From the NCBI GenBank assembly GCA_945288535.1, contig CALYQQ010000007.1, forward strand, positions 62,001 through 126,000: a DNA stretch of 64,000 bases. The letters are read 5' to 3'. Position 1 is the stretch's first letter. The number at the start of each line of letters is the position of its first letter. Positions 9,745-20,033 of this stretch are shown piece after piece. Under the pieces are notes generated by a model. The model was given only the letters and a program-made list of their open reading frames with translations, searched no databases and had not been told where the DNA came from. This DNA is from an uncultured Enterobacterales bacterium. GTDB lineage: Bacteria > Pseudomonadota > Gammaproteobacteria > Enterobacterales > CALYQQ01. A program made the translations under genes and the position numbers.

Positions 9745-12408
9745 TTATTTTTTGGCTTTTTTAGGTCTTAACGTTACTGATTTAACACTTTCTTCTTCAT
9801 CAGAATAAGCTCGTCCATAGTAAGTATCCAGTAAAAGCTGTTTTAATTCAGATAGTAATGGATAACGTGGATTTGCGCCTGTACATTGGTCATCAAAAGC
9901 CTCTTCTGCAAGCTTATCGACTTTAGCCAAAAAGAGATCTTCTGCAATACCATAGTCACGAATTGAAGTCGGAATATTTAATTCTGCTTTTAATTCATCT
10001 AACCAAGTAATGAGGTTTTTGATTTTATCTTCAATTGTATTAACTCCTACTGTTAAACCTAAATAATCTGCAATTTCCGCATAACGTTCATGTGCTACCG
10101 GATGAGAATATTGGCTAAAAGTAGCTTGTTTAACAGGATTAGGATTAGCATTGAAACGAATAACATTACATATCAACAAGGCGTTAGCACAACCATGAGG
10201 AATATGAAATGCTGCACCTATTTTATGCGCCATTGAATGACATACACCAAGGAAGGCGTTACCGAATGCTATGGCTGCCAATGTTGCTGCATTGTGTACT
10301 TTCTCACGTGCGACTGGATTTTTTGCACCCTCATGATAACTAGCCGGTAAGTAATCTTTTAACAATTTTAATGCCTGAAGAGCCTGACCATTGCTAAATT
10401 CGCTTGCCATTATTGATACCGAAGCCTCAAGCGCATGGGTGATGGCATCAATTCCACTAAATGCACATAAAGAACGAGGCATGTCCATAACAAGATTCGC
10501 ATCAACAATAGCCACATTAGGCAAAAGCTCATAAGCGGCTAATGGATATTTAACACCTGTTGCATCATCAGTTACTACAGCAAATGGAGTCACTTCCGAG
10601 CCAGTACCTGATGTTGTTGTTACACAGACTAACTTAGCCTTTTCGCCTAATTTAGGGAATGGATAAGTACGTTTAGCAATATCCATGAAACGTAAAGCTA
10701 AATCTTCAAATTTAACATTAGGGTGTTCATATAATACCCACATTAATTTAGCTGCATCCATAGGCGAGCCTCCACCTAAGGCAAGAATGACGTCCGGTTG
10801 GAATGCATTCATTTGTGCTACACCTTTTCGGACAATCGTTAATGTTGGATCAGCTTCAACACCGAAAAATATATCGACTTCAATACCCATTGGTTTCAAG
10901 ATATCGGTAATTTGATTGACATAACCATTATTGAATAAGAAACCATCAGTAACAATGAAGACTCGCTTCATTACGTTATCTTTAACAAGTTGTTTTAGTG
11001 CAGTCGATAAACAGCCTCGACGAAAATAAATTGAACTAGGTAATTTATGGCACAACATATTTTCAGTTCTCTTGGCAATGGTTTTTCTATTAATAAGGTG
11101 TTTTGGGCCAACATTTTCTGAAACAGAGTTTCCTCCCCAAGATCCACAACCTAATGTTAATGATGGATCCATATTAAAATTGTATAAATCACCAATGCCA
11201 CCATGAGCTGCAGGTGAATTAATTAAAATGCGACCAGTTTTCATTCGATGGCCAAAATAACTAATGCGTTCTTTATTGTTATCTTGATCTGTATAAAGGA
11301 CAGAAGTATGACCACGTCCACCAAGATAAATCAATTTTTCAGCTTTGCTTACTGCCTCTTCAAAATTTTTAGCACGATACATGGCTAGCGTTGGTGATAA
11401 TTTTTCATGAGCAAAAGCTTCTGCTTCATCTACATCACTGACTTCTCCGATAAGAACTTTCGTTTTTGGTGAAACAGAAAATCCTGCAAGTTCTGCAATT
11501 TTTACTGCGGTTTGGCCTACAATATCTGCATTTAATGCACCATTTTTTAAGATGACATCTCTGATCGCTTGTAACTCATTACTTTTAAGAAGATAGGCGC
11601 CTTGATTCGCAAAACGTTGACGAACAGTATCATAAATTTCATCAACAATAATAACCGCTTGCTCAGAAGCGCAAATCATACCATTATCAAAGGTCTTTGA
11701 CATAAGAATAGAAGCAACTGCACGTTCAATATCGGCAGTTTCATCAATGACAACAGGTGTATTACCTGCACCAACACCTATTGCAGGTTTTCCTGAACTA
11801 TAAGCAGCCTTAACCATACCAGGTCCCCCCGTTGCTAGTATTAAATCAACATCGGGATGGTGCATTAAATGATTAGATAATTCGATAGAAGGTTCATCTA
11901 TCCAACCAATAATATCTTTAGGTGCACCGGCAGCAATAGCAGCTTGTAAGACAATATTAGCGGCATCGTTTGTTGATTTTTTTGCACGAGGATGAGGCGA
12001 AAAAACAATAGCATTGCGTGTTTTTAAACTTATTAACGCTTTAAAAATAGCAGTTGATGTTGGATTTGTTGTAGGTACAATACCACAAATAATGCCAACG
12101 GGCTCAGCTATTGTAATAGTACCATAGGCGTCATTTTCTTCAATAATGTCACAGGTTTTATCATCTTTAAATTTATTATAAATATATTCTGAAGCGAAAA
12201 GATTTTTAATGACTTTATCTTCTATTATTCCCATACCTGATTCAGCAACTGCTTTTTTAGCTAATGGGATCCTAGCAGCGGCTGCGGCCAATGAGGCAGC
12301 ATGGAAAATTTTATCTACCTGTTCTTGTGTAAAGTTGGCATATTCTTGCTGAGCTTTTTTTATGCGTACCATTAATTTATCAAGTTCAGCGATAGTTGTA
12401 ACAGCCAT
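9745..12408 (-). CDS. adhE: Bifunctional acetaldehyde-CoA / alcohol dehydrogenase
   Basis: Fermentative enzyme reducing acetyl-CoA to ethanol, forming cytoplasmic spirosomes. The N-terminal aldehyde dehydrogenase domain (about 1-440) has the catalytic Cys in NGMICASEQ and the GAGNTPVVID and GGRGHTSVLY segments. The C-terminal iron alcohol dehydrogenase domain (about 450-870) has GGGSPMDAAKLMW, TTSGTGSEVTPFAV, and metal-ligand histidines in SGIDAITHA, CHSMAHKIGA and IPHGCANA. The 887 residues match E. coli AdhE (891). It is monocistronic. Presence of adhE implies a facultatively anaerobic metabolism. Confidence 0.98.
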   Translation of the reverse strand: MAVTTIAELDKLMVRIKKAQQEYANFTQEQVDKIFHAASLAAAAARIPLAKKAVAESGMGIIEDKVIKNLFASEYIYNKFKDDKTCDIIEENDAYGTITIAEPVGIICGIVPTTNPTSTAIFKALISLKTRNAIVFSPHPRAKKSTNDAANIVLQAAIAAGAPKDIIGWIDEPSIELSNHLMHHPDVDLILATGGPGMVKAAYSSGKPAIGVGAGNTPVVIDETADIERAVASILMSKTFDNGMICASEQAVIIVDEIYDTVRQRFANQGAYLLKSNELQAIRDVILKNGALNADIVGQTAVKIAELAGFSVSPKTKVLIGEVSDVDEAEAFAHEKLSPTLAMYRAKNFEEAVSKAEKLIYLGGRGHTSVLYTDQDNNKERISYFGHRMKTGRILINSPAAHGGIGDLYNFNMDPSLTLGCGSWGGNSVSENVGPKHLINRKTIAKRTENMLCHKLPSSIYFRRGCLSTALKQLVKDNVMKRVFIVTDGFLFNNGYVNQITDILKPMGIEVDIFFGVEADPTLTIVRKGVAQMNAFQPDVILALGGGSPMDAAKLMWVLYEHPNVKFEDLALRFMDIAKRTYPFPKLGEKAKLVCVTTTSGTGSEVTPFAVVTDDATGVKYPLAAYELLPNVAIVDANLVMDMPRSLCAFSGIDAITHALEASVSIMASEFSNGQALQALKLLKDYLPASYHEGAKNPVAREKVHNAATLAAIAFGNAFLGVCHSMAHKIGAAFHIPHGCANALLICNVIRFNANPNPVKQATFSQYSHPVAHERYAEIADYLGLTVGVNTIEDKIKNLITWLDELKAELNIPTSIRDYGIAEDLFLAKVDKLAEEAFDDQCTGANPRYPLLSELKQLLLDTYYGRAYSDEEESVKSVTLRPKKAKK

Positions 12409-13061
12409 ATACTTTCTCCATATATTTAATTTTAATTAAATATAGATTATCACTGAATACTTAATAAATGGAATTAATTTATACTAATTTTATTAATAAA
12501 AAATAAAAATAAAGTTTGTTTGTTTTTTTTGTCGGCAATTGTTAAAAACTTATTATTAATTAATTAAAATTTGTTTTCAGATTGTTCTTTAGAAGTTATA
12601 AAATAATATATTATTTGTCAAATAATAATTAATTATAATATTTAAAAAAATAAAAATTTAAATAAATTAAAAGTATTACTTAATAAAATAAATATAACCT
12701 ATTGTTATTTAATGATTTTTATTAAATTCTGTTTTTTTCTTTTTTTATAAAACATGATGGTGTAATAATTTTTCACTTTTTAAAAAAGTAATCATCATTT
12801 TTTTTATTTATAATTAACTTGATTTAATTATTTATTAAAAATTAAATTGAATTAAAGTATAAAAATTATTATTAATAATTATAAGCTGAAATATAAAAGA
12901 TAATTTTCTTTATACGTTATAATAGTAATACTATTAAAAATGAAATAGTGTTAGTAATTGTATAATATGAAAGTTATATCGAATAAAGACTAGATTATTC
13001 GTTATAATTTCATTACATTACATCTTTCTTTATACCTATTCGCGTAAATTTTGAGGAAGTG
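12409..13061. other. adhE-ychE divergent spacer, no gene seen
   Basis: About 650 bases of very AT-rich DNA holding the divergent promoters of adhE and ychE. No coding region is visible. In E. coli the adhE leader is long and regulated by Fnr, Cra and Fis; I could not confirm any such site here. Confidence 0.5.
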
Positions 13062-13694
13062 ATGGATTTTTCAGAGTATATTAAGTTTTTTGTTGGTTTG
13101 GTCGCGGTTGTGAATCCAGTGGGTATCTTACCTGTATTTATTAGCATGACCAATTATCAATCTGTCACTGTTCGAAATAAAACCAATGTAACAGCTAATT
13201 TATCATTGGCCCTTATTCTATTGGTATCATTATTTTTAGGGGATCGTATTCTCGATCTATTTAGTATATCGATGGAATCATTCCGTATTGCGGGGGGGGT
13301 ATTAATAGTATCGATTGCAATGTCAATGATTAGTGGTCGATTAGGTGAAGACAAACAAAACAAGCAGGAAAAATCTGAAACAGTTATTCGTGATAGTATT
13401 GGTGTTGTTCCACTTGCTATGCCATTAATGGCCGGCCCGGGAGCAATTAGTACAGTAATTGTTTGGGGTGCACATTATCATAGTTGGTATGATTTATTGG
13501 GTTTAAGTTTTACAATTATAATATTTGCTTGTTTTTGTTGGATTTTGTTTAAAACCGCCTCTGTTCTAGTAAAAGCACTTGGTCAAACTGGAATAAATGT
13601 TTTTACTCGAATTATGGGATTATTACTAATGTCACTTGGCATAGAATTTATTATCATGGGTGTTCGTGCAGCATTACCTGGATTAGTAAACTAA
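13062..13694 (+). CDS. ychE: MarC/YchE family inner-membrane protein
   Basis: A UPF0056 multi-pass membrane protein of unknown transport function, 210 residues with about six hydrophobic helices. The family motifs are VAVVNPVGILPVFI at the N-terminus and PLAMPLMAGPGAIST in the middle. A GAGGAAG ribosome binding site directs the ATG at 13062; the GTG codon immediately before it lies within that binding site and is not the start. It precedes oppA in the same direction, as in E. coli, but about 300 bases apart. Confidence 0.93.
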   Translation: MDFSEYIKFFVGLVAVVNPVGILPVFISMTNYQSVTVRNKTNVTANLSLALILLVSLFLGDRILDLFSISMESFRIAGGVLIVSIAMSMISGRLGEDKQNKQEKSETVIRDSIGVVPLAMPLMAGPGAISTVIVWGAHYHSWYDLLGLSFTIIIFACFCWILFKTASVLVKALGQTGINVFTRIMGLLLMSLGIEFIIMGVRAALPGLVN

Positions 13695-13990
13695 TAGCTT
13701 ATGTTTATCACATGATAAGAATAAAATAACTTATTTTAATAGGTTTTTATATTTATTGATGAGTATTTACTTTATATTTTTATTTTAATGCAATAATTAA
13801 TAGTCTATTTGACATAATAATTTTTTAGCTAAAAAATGTTAAATTACATGAGAAGGTTATTTTTTAAGATAAAAATAATATATTAGTATAAAGTTTTTTA
13901 TATTGTTAATAAGAAAACCATTTATATTGATGTTGTAATGTTGTAATAAGTATAATCAGGTGAGCGGATTCTTATAACACAGGGGGAAGG

Positions 13991-15634
13991 ATGAAAAGTA
14001 AAACTAAATATAATATTTCAATAAGTTCTGCACTATTTTTATGGATGGCAACTATTAATAGTGTATATGCAGCAAATGTTCCTCAATATATCACTTTGGC
14101 AGATAAACAAGAAATTGTTATTAATAATGGTACAGAACCTACATCACTTGATCCACATAAAGTTGATGGTACACCTGAAGCTAATTTACTTTACAACCTG
14201 TTAGAAGGATTAACAATTACGGATGATAAAGGACAAACTATTGGTGGCGTAGCAGAAAGTTGGGAAAATCACGATTACAAAGTTTGGACATTTCATTTAA
14301 GAAAAGAGGCTAAATGGTCTAATGGTGAACCACTCACTGCTAAGGATTTTGTTTACAGTTGGCAGCGAGCTATTGATCCTAATGTTGCTTCTCCTTATGC
14401 GAGCTATTTTAGTTATGCACATATCGAAAATATTGATGATATCATTAATGGCAAAAAATCTCCTGCAGATTTGGGCGTAAAGGCATTAGATGATTATACA
14501 TTACAAGTAAAATTAACAGAATCAGTACCTTATTTTCCTAAGATGCTATCACATGCGTCTACGAAGCCTGTTCATCAAAAAACAATAGAGCAATTTGGTG
14601 ATAAATGGACACAAGCTAAAAATTGGGTAGGTAATGGCGCATATACACTTGATCAATGGATTGTTAATGAACGCATTGTATTGAAAAGAAATCCTTATTA
14701 TTGGGATAATAGTCATACAGTAATTAATAAAGTTACATTGTTACCCTTAACGTCATCTGTTACTGATGTTACACGTTATCAAGCAAATGAAGTTGATATC
14801 ACCTATAATGAAATCCCTATTGAACTGTATAGCAAAATTAAAAAGGAAATGGGTGATCAATTACATATTAACCCTTATTTATGTGTTTATTATTACGAAT
14901 TGAACAATTCAATAGCACCTGTGAACAATTTACAGGTTCGTAAAGCACTTAGTTTAGCATTAGACCGAGATATCATAGTTAATCGTATATTAAATCAAGG
15001 TCAAAAAATCGCTTATACCTTTACGCCTCCTTATATTGATGATGGTAACTTAATCCAGATTCCCGACTGGGCTAATCAAGCACAAGATAAACGCAATCAA
15101 GAAGCTATTGAATTACTGAAAAAAGCAGGTTATTCGGCTAATAATAAATTAGAATTGCAGCTTCTTTACAATACTAACGATGTACATAGTAAAATTGCTG
15201 TCGCAGCAAGTGCTATTTGGAAGAAAAATTTAGCGGGTATGGTTGAAATTAAACTTATCAATCAAGAATGGAAAACATTTTTAGATACTCGCCGTCTAGG
15301 TAAACATCAAATTGCACGTGGTGGCTGGTGTGCTGATTACAATGAGCCTAGTAGCTTTCTTAATATTATGCTTTCTAATAGTAGTAATAATCATTCTTTT
15401 TATAAAAGTGCTGGGTTCGATGCAATTATGGCTAAAACAAAAACCGCTGTAACTGCACAAGAACGTCAACAAATATATGCAAAGGCCGAAGAAAAATTAG
15501 ATCAAGATACGGCAGTAATTCCCATTTTTCATTATGTGAATATTCGGTTAGTTAAACCTTATGTTGGTGGTTATCCTGATAAAAATCCACTAAATGAAAT
15601 GTATGTTAAGGATCTTTATATCATTAAACATTAA
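13991..15634 (+). CDS. oppA: Oligopeptide-binding periplasmic protein
   Basis: The periplasmic receptor of the oligopeptide ABC importer. The 547 residues carry a signal peptide (basic MKSKTK, hydrophobic core, cleavage near YAAN) and the SBP family 5 fold. Landmarks include EPTSLDPHKVDGTPEANLLY, WSNGEPLTAKDFVYSW and RNPYYWD. A GGGGGAAGG ribosome binding site precedes the ATG. It is separated from oppB by a strong hairpin, a layout that allows more OppA than membrane components. Other enterobacteria regulate oppA by the sRNA GcvB; no site was verified here. Confidence 0.97.
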   Translation: MKSKTKYNISISSALFLWMATINSVYAANVPQYITLADKQEIVINNGTEPTSLDPHKVDGTPEANLLYNLLEGLTITDDKGQTIGGVAESWENHDYKVWTFHLRKEAKWSNGEPLTAKDFVYSWQRAIDPNVASPYASYFSYAHIENIDDIINGKKSPADLGVKALDDYTLQVKLTESVPYFPKMLSHASTKPVHQKTIEQFGDKWTQAKNWVGNGAYTLDQWIVNERIVLKRNPYYWDNSHTVINKVTLLPLTSSVTDVTRYQANEVDITYNEIPIELYSKIKKEMGDQLHINPYLCVYYYELNNSIAPVNNLQVRKALSLALDRDIIVNRILNQGQKIAYTFTPPYIDDGNLIQIPDWANQAQDKRNQEAIELLKKAGYSANNKLELQLLYNTNDVHSKIAVAASAIWKKNLAGMVEIKLINQEWKTFLDTRRLGKHQIARGGWCADYNEPSSFLNIMLSNSSNNHSFYKSAGFDAIMAKTKTAVTAQERQQIYAKAEEKLDQDTAVIPIFHYVNIRLVKPYVGGYPDKNPLNEMYVKDLYIIKH

Positions 15635-15644
15635 TGATAATTAT

Positions 15645-15682
15645 CAGGTATGTCATGTTTTTTGTTGACATACCTGTTTTTA
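15645..15682 (+). terminator. Intercistronic hairpin between oppA and oppB
   Basis: An 11-base-pair perfect stem (CAGGTATGTCA / TGACATACCTG) with a ten-base T-rich loop is followed by TTTTTAT. It lies wholly within the 67-base oppA-oppB gap. It looks like an attenuating, partial terminator that also protects the oppA message. Confidence 0.8.
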
Positions 15683-15701
15683 TAATAAAAGAGTAAAAGC
15701 A

Positions 15702-16622
15702 ATGTTTAAATTTGTTATACGTCGGTTATTAGAAGCAATACCCACCTTATTTATTCTTATTACACTTTCATTTTTTATGATGAGACTTGCACCAGGTAGT
15801 CCATTTACCGGGGAGCGTAATCTTCCGCCGGAAGTTTTAGCTAATATTGAAGCAAAATACCATTTAAATGATCCTATATATAAACAATACATTCACTATT
15901 TAGCTCAATTATCTCAAGGCGACTTTGGGCCATCATTTAAATATCGTGATTATACGGTTAATGATTTACTAGCCGAACATTTTCCTGTCTCCGCTAAGCT
16001 TGGTTTAGCCGCTTTTATTGTTGCATTGCTTTTTGGGGTAACAGCCGGTGTTGTTGCGGCATTAACTCAAAATAGTCGCTGGGATTATATGGTAATGGGT
16101 GTTTCCATGTTAGGTATCGTTATGCCAAGCTTTGTTATCGCACCTTTACTTATTCTTATTTTTTCGGCATTACTTCATTGGTTGCCAGCAGGAGGATGGA
16201 ATAATGGTTCATTAAGCCATATCATTTTGCCAATGTTCGCACTTTCATTATCTTATATTGCGAGTATTGCCCGCATTACACGTAGTTCTATGATTGAAGT
16301 TTTACATACTAACTTTATTCGCACAGCTAAAGCAAAGGGATTATCCACACCTTATATTATATTCCACCACGCCTTAAAACCTGCATTATTACCAGTAATT
16401 TCTTATCTTGCACCAGCATTTGTTGGCATTATTACGGGGTCTATGGTGATTGAATCAATATTTGGTATTCCAGGTATTGGTCAATTATTTGTAAATGGGG
16501 CATTAAATCGAGATTATTCATTAGTGTTAAGTTTAACAATACTTGTGGGTAGTCTGACGATACTTTTTAATACGATTGCCGATATTCTTTATGCTTTAAT
16601 TGATCCAAAGATCCGTTATTAA
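15702..16622 (+). CDS. oppB: Oligopeptide ABC transporter permease OppB
   Basis: One of two inner-membrane permeases of the oligopeptide importer, 306 residues, the same length as in E. coli. It starts MFKFVIRRLLEAIPTLFILI and has six predicted helices. The EAA-loop region near residues 200-230 contains FIRTAKAKGLSTPYII, the contact with the OppD/OppF ATPases. The start codon follows a GAGTAAAAGCA leader. It is co-directional with oppC, 16 bases apart. Confidence 0.97.
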   Translation: MFKFVIRRLLEAIPTLFILITLSFFMMRLAPGSPFTGERNLPPEVLANIEAKYHLNDPIYKQYIHYLAQLSQGDFGPSFKYRDYTVNDLLAEHFPVSAKLGLAAFIVALLFGVTAGVVAALTQNSRWDYMVMGVSMLGIVMPSFVIAPLLILIFSALLHWLPAGGWNNGSLSHIILPMFALSLSYIASIARITRSSMIEVLHTNFIRTAKAKGLSTPYIIFHHALKPALLPVISYLAPAFVGIITGSMVIESIFGIPGIGQLFVNGALNRDYSLVLSLTILVGSLTILFNTIADILYALIDPKIRY

Positions 16623-16638
16623 ATGACGGGATATTATT

Positions 16639-17532
16639 ATGATTTCAGAAAATAAATTAACTTTAGATACATTACCCGAAATTGCGGGAAGAAGCTTATG
16701 GCAAGATGCCATGAGGCGTTTTGCTAGTAATAGAGCAGCAATTACTAGCCTAGTAATTCTTTTCTTTATTATTTTATTTGTTATTTTTCTTCCTATGATG
16801 TCGCCTAATCAATATGACGAGCCAGACTGGTCTATGATATCGAGTGCACCAACCTGGCAACAATTTCATTTATTTGGTACCGATGCTACAGGGCGTGATT
16901 TATTAGTAAGAGTCGCTATTGGTGGTCGTATCTCATTACTTGTTGGTGTCTCTGCTGCAATGATTGCTGTTATTCTTGGTACCTTATACGGAACTATCGC
17001 AGGTTATATTGGTGGTAATACTGATATTTTAATGATGCGCTTTCTTGAAATATTAAATTCATTCCCTTTCATGTTCTTTGTTATTTTGCTGGTTACTTTT
17101 TTTGGCCAAAATATTTTTCTTATATTTATTGCAATCGGTATGGTTTCTTGGCTGGATATGGCCAGAATTGTACGGGGACAAACCTTGAGTTTAAAAGGGA
17201 AGGAATTCATTGAAGCCGCACATATTTGTGGGGTATCGTCAAAATATATCATTTTACGCCATATTGTGCCTAACGTCATTGGGTTAGTTGTTGTGTATGC
17301 TTCATTGCTAGTGCCTAATATGATTTTATTTGAATCATTTTTGAGTTTTCTGGGTTTAGGCACACAAGAACCATTAAGTAGCTGGGGAACCCTCTTAAGT
17401 GATGGCTCAAAATCAATGACAGCCATGCCTTGGATGATTGCTTATCCAGCAAGTTTTTTAGTTATCACCTTATTTTGTTTTAATTTTATAGGTGATGGTT
17501 TACGTGATGCTTTAGATCCGAAAGATCGTTAA
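16639..17532 (+). CDS. oppC: Oligopeptide ABC transporter permease OppC
   Basis: The second permease subunit, 297 residues (E. coli 302). It has a cytoplasmic N-terminus, a first membrane helix at about residues 33-52, the periplasmic HLFGTDATGRDLLVR signature, and the EAA loop (GKEFIEAAHICGVSSKYII) typical of Opp/Dpp permeases. It pairs with OppB to form the peptide channel. A GACGGGATATT leader precedes the ATG; oppD follows 12 bases after the stop. Confidence 0.97.
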   Translation: MISENKLTLDTLPEIAGRSLWQDAMRRFASNRAAITSLVILFFIILFVIFLPMMSPNQYDEPDWSMISSAPTWQQFHLFGTDATGRDLLVRVAIGGRISLLVGVSAAMIAVILGTLYGTIAGYIGGNTDILMMRFLEILNSFPFMFFVILLVTFFGQNIFLIFIAIGMVSWLDMARIVRGQTLSLKGKEFIEAAHICGVSSKYIILRHIVPNVIGLVVVYASLLVPNMILFESFLSFLGLGTQEPLSSWGTLLSDGSKSMTAMPWMIAYPASFLVITLFCFNFIGDGLRDALDPKDR

Positions 17533-17544
17533 AGGAAATTGCAA

Positions 17545-18567
17545 ATGAAGTCAACAGAACTCTCAACAAATAAAACATTATTGGGCACTAGCCAGCAGCA
17601 ATTTCCATTACTTGAAATAAACCATCTTAAAGTGACATTTTCTACTCCAGATGGCTTAGTTACTGCAGTAAAAGATCTTAGTTTTTCCATTAATGAAGGT
17701 GAAACTGTCGGTATTGTGGGAGAGTCAGGATCAGGTAAGTCACAAACAGCATTCGCGTTTATGGGATTATTGGCACAAAATGGACAAGTGTCTGGCTCAG
17801 TAAAATTTATGGGGCAAGAAATACTTGGTTTACCTGAAAAAGAATTAAATAAAATTCGTGCTGAAAAAATTGCGATGATATTTCAGGATCCGATGACTTC
17901 ACTTAACCCTTATATGAAAGTCGGCCAGCAATTAATTGAAGTGTTAATCGTGCATAAAGGAATGAGTGTACGTGATGCATCTCAGGAGGTATTGGCCATG
18001 TTAGATGCTGTTAAAATACCTGAAGCAAAACGTAGAATGAATATGTATCCTCATGAATTCTCAGGAGGGATGCGTCAACGCATAATGATTGCTATGGCGT
18101 TATTATGCAGGCCAAAACTTATCATTGCTGATGAACCAACGACAGCATTAGATGTTACAGTTCAAGCTCAGATTATGGCACTGCTAAATGATTTGAAACG
18201 CGATTTTAATACCACCATTATTATGATCACTCATGATCTTGGTGTTATTGCGGGCATTAGCGATAAAGTATTGGTCATGTATGCGGGCCAAATGATGGAA
18301 TATGGCAAAGTTAAAGATGTATTTTATCGACCATCACATCCTTATACTATTGGTCTGTTAAAAGCTGTTCCACGTTTAGATCATGAAGATGATATTTTAG
18401 CTACCATCCCGGGAAACCCACCTAATCTATTATCACTCCCCGCAGGATGTCCTTTTAAACCGCGTTGTACTAGTGCGACTCCGCAGTGTGATCAAGTACC
18501 TCAACTTGAATGTTTTGGAGAAGGGCGTTTACGCGCCTGTGTTAAGCCATTTGAGATGTTAATATGA
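17545..18567 (+). CDS. oppD: Oligopeptide ABC transporter ATPase OppD
   Basis: One of the two ATPases that energise peptide uptake, 340 residues. Walker A is GESGSGKSQT, the signature motif is FSGGMRQR, Walker B is LIIADEPTTALD and the switch histidine is in ITHDLG. The C-terminal Opp/Dpp extension carries a four-cysteine iron-sulphur-type motif (CPFKPRC...CDQ...C). I take the ATG at 17545, eight bases after AAAGGA; the TTG two codons earlier is too close to that site. Its end overlaps the oppF start by four bases. Confidence 0.97.
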   Translation: MKSTELSTNKTLLGTSQQQFPLLEINHLKVTFSTPDGLVTAVKDLSFSINEGETVGIVGESGSGKSQTAFAFMGLLAQNGQVSGSVKFMGQEILGLPEKELNKIRAEKIAMIFQDPMTSLNPYMKVGQQLIEVLIVHKGMSVRDASQEVLAMLDAVKIPEAKRRMNMYPHEFSGGMRQRIMIAMALLCRPKLIIADEPTTALDVTVQAQIMALLNDLKRDFNTTIIMITHDLGVIAGISDKVLVMYAGQMMEYGKVKDVFYRPSHPYTIGLLKAVPRLDHEDDILATIPGNPPNLLSLPAGCPFKPRCTSATPQCDQVPQLECFGEGRLRACVKPFEMLI

Positions 18568-19568
18568 GTGAACAAATGACCCTACAAGGTGAAGAATTAT
18601 TAACGGTAGCAAATTTGCAAGTTGAATTTGCTATTAAAGATGTAGGCCAAAAATTTTGGTCAACTAAAAAATCGCTTAAAGCGGTAAATGGTGTAAGTTT
18701 TAATTTATATGCAGGTGAAACACTAGGTATTGTTGGTGAGTCTGGTTGTGGTAAATCAACGCTAGCAAGAGCGTTGGTGGGCTTAGTAAAAACAACAGCA
18801 GGTCAAATTAATTGGTTAGGTGCGGATATTACTAAAGCCGATGATAAAATCTGGCATAGAATGCGACAAAATATCCAAATGATTTTTCAAGATCCACTTG
18901 CGTCCCTGAATCCACGTATGACAATAGGCGAGATTATTGCTGAGCCATTAAAAACATTTTATCCACAAATGAGTGTACAACAGCGACAACAAAAAGTGAA
19001 AGATATGATGGCTAAGGTTGGGCTATTACCAAACTTAGTTAATCGCTATCCACATGAGTTTTCAGGAGGACAGTGTCAACGTATAGGGATTGCGCGCGCA
19101 TTAATATTAGATCCTAAATTAATTATTTGTGATGAACCAGTTTCGGCCTTGGATGTCTCTATTCAAGCGCAAGTTGTTAATTTATTAAAGCAATTACAAC
19201 AAGAAATTGGTTTATCATTGATTTTTATTGCACATGATTTGGCTATTGTGAAACATATTTCAGATAGGATATTAGTCATGTATCTTGGAAATGTAGTTGA
19301 GACAGGTAGTTATAGTGAAATCTATCATAATCCATTACATCCTTACACAAAGGCATTAATGTCGGCTGTACCTATTCCCGATCCTAACAAAGAGCGACAA
19401 AAACAAATTGAACTCTTAACGGGTGAGTTACCATCGCCGATTAATCCTCCTTCAGGCTGTGTATTTCGGACACGTTGCCCGATTGCTGGTAATGAATGTG
19501 CTAGCATTGTTCCTCAGTTAAAGGGTAATGCTAATCATGCTATTGCATGCTTAAAACAAAGTGTGTAA
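18564..19568 (+). CDS. oppF: Oligopeptide ABC transporter ATPase OppF
   Basis: The partner ATPase of OppD, 334 residues. Walker A is GESGCGKSTL, the signature is FSGGQCQRIG, Walker B is LIICDEPVSALD and the H-loop is IAHDLA. A C-terminal cysteine cluster (GCVFRTRCPIAGNEC) is present. The ATGA overlap with oppD indicates translational coupling. It is the last gene of oppABCDF and is followed by a hairpin shared with the converging yciU. Confidence 0.97.
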   Translation: MSEQMTLQGEELLTVANLQVEFAIKDVGQKFWSTKKSLKAVNGVSFNLYAGETLGIVGESGCGKSTLARALVGLVKTTAGQINWLGADITKADDKIWHRMRQNIQMIFQDPLASLNPRMTIGEIIAEPLKTFYPQMSVQQRQQKVKDMMAKVGLLPNLVNRYPHEFSGGQCQRIGIARALILDPKLIICDEPVSALDVSIQAQVVNLLKQLQQEIGLSLIFIAHDLAIVKHISDRILVMYLGNVVETGSYSEIYHNPLHPYTKALMSAVPIPDPNKERQKQIELLTGELPSPINPPSGCVFRTRCPIAGNECASIVPQLKGNANHAIACLKQSV

Positions 19569-19613
19569 TGGAGAATAACATTAATAATATAGAGATAATT
19601 AAATAGCGTAATA

Positions 19614-19645
19614 TGCAAAGCATAAGTTTCTTATTATGCTTTGCA
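19614..19645. terminator. Bidirectional hairpin between oppF and yciU
   Basis: A 12-base-pair perfect stem (TGCAAAGCATAA / TTATGCTTTGCA) with an eight-base loop lies between two convergent transcription units. It most likely ends both. Confidence 0.65.
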
Positions 19646-19665
19646 CAAAAGATTAGATGATCTCG

Positions 19666-20004
19666 TTAGTCTTTTTTCCAAAGGATATGGCAGAATTTGT
19701 TATCTTTTTCACGACAAATTAAAATACGTGAAAAGATTTCATCGATTTCATCTTGCTCATTCGTAAGTCCTATAACGACTTCCGAGAAATATTCAGGAAG
19801 TAACTCGAAATCTACATGTTCATTCCATTCGTCTGTTATATCATGTAGCTCAGCGACACCACGCTCTTCAAACTGTAGGTTAAATAATAAAATATCTGCC
19901 GGATCTAAATTATCCGCTGCCAATTCAAGAAAAATATCGTAAGCCTGATCTAAGGTTTCATCCTCATTCAGACGATTGTTTATATCAAAAAGCGTTATAT
20001 CCAT
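19666..20004 (-). CDS. yciU: YciU, DUF440 double-stranded DNA mimic protein
   Basis: A 112-residue, strongly acidic protein (Asp/Glu-rich throughout; [24 protein letters not shown] near the start and an [18 protein letters not shown] block). It belongs to the YciU/HI1450 family, which are proposed dsDNA mimics that bind HU-like proteins. Length and sequence are typical. It starts 29 bases after the cls stop on the same strand, so cls-yciU is probably one unit, as in E. coli. Confidence 0.95.
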   Translation of the reverse strand: MDITLFDINNRLNEDETLDQAYDIFLELAADNLDPADILLFNLQFEERGVAELHDITDEWNEHVDFELLPEYFSEVVIGLTNEQDEIDEIFSRILICREKDNKFCHILWKKD

Positions 20005-20033
20005 CGAAGTTTCCGTAAAATATGTGATGATAT

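Noticed and set aside
17004-17426. A 140-codon antisense frame in oppC
   Set aside because: It is fully inside a well-supported conserved gene on the other strand.
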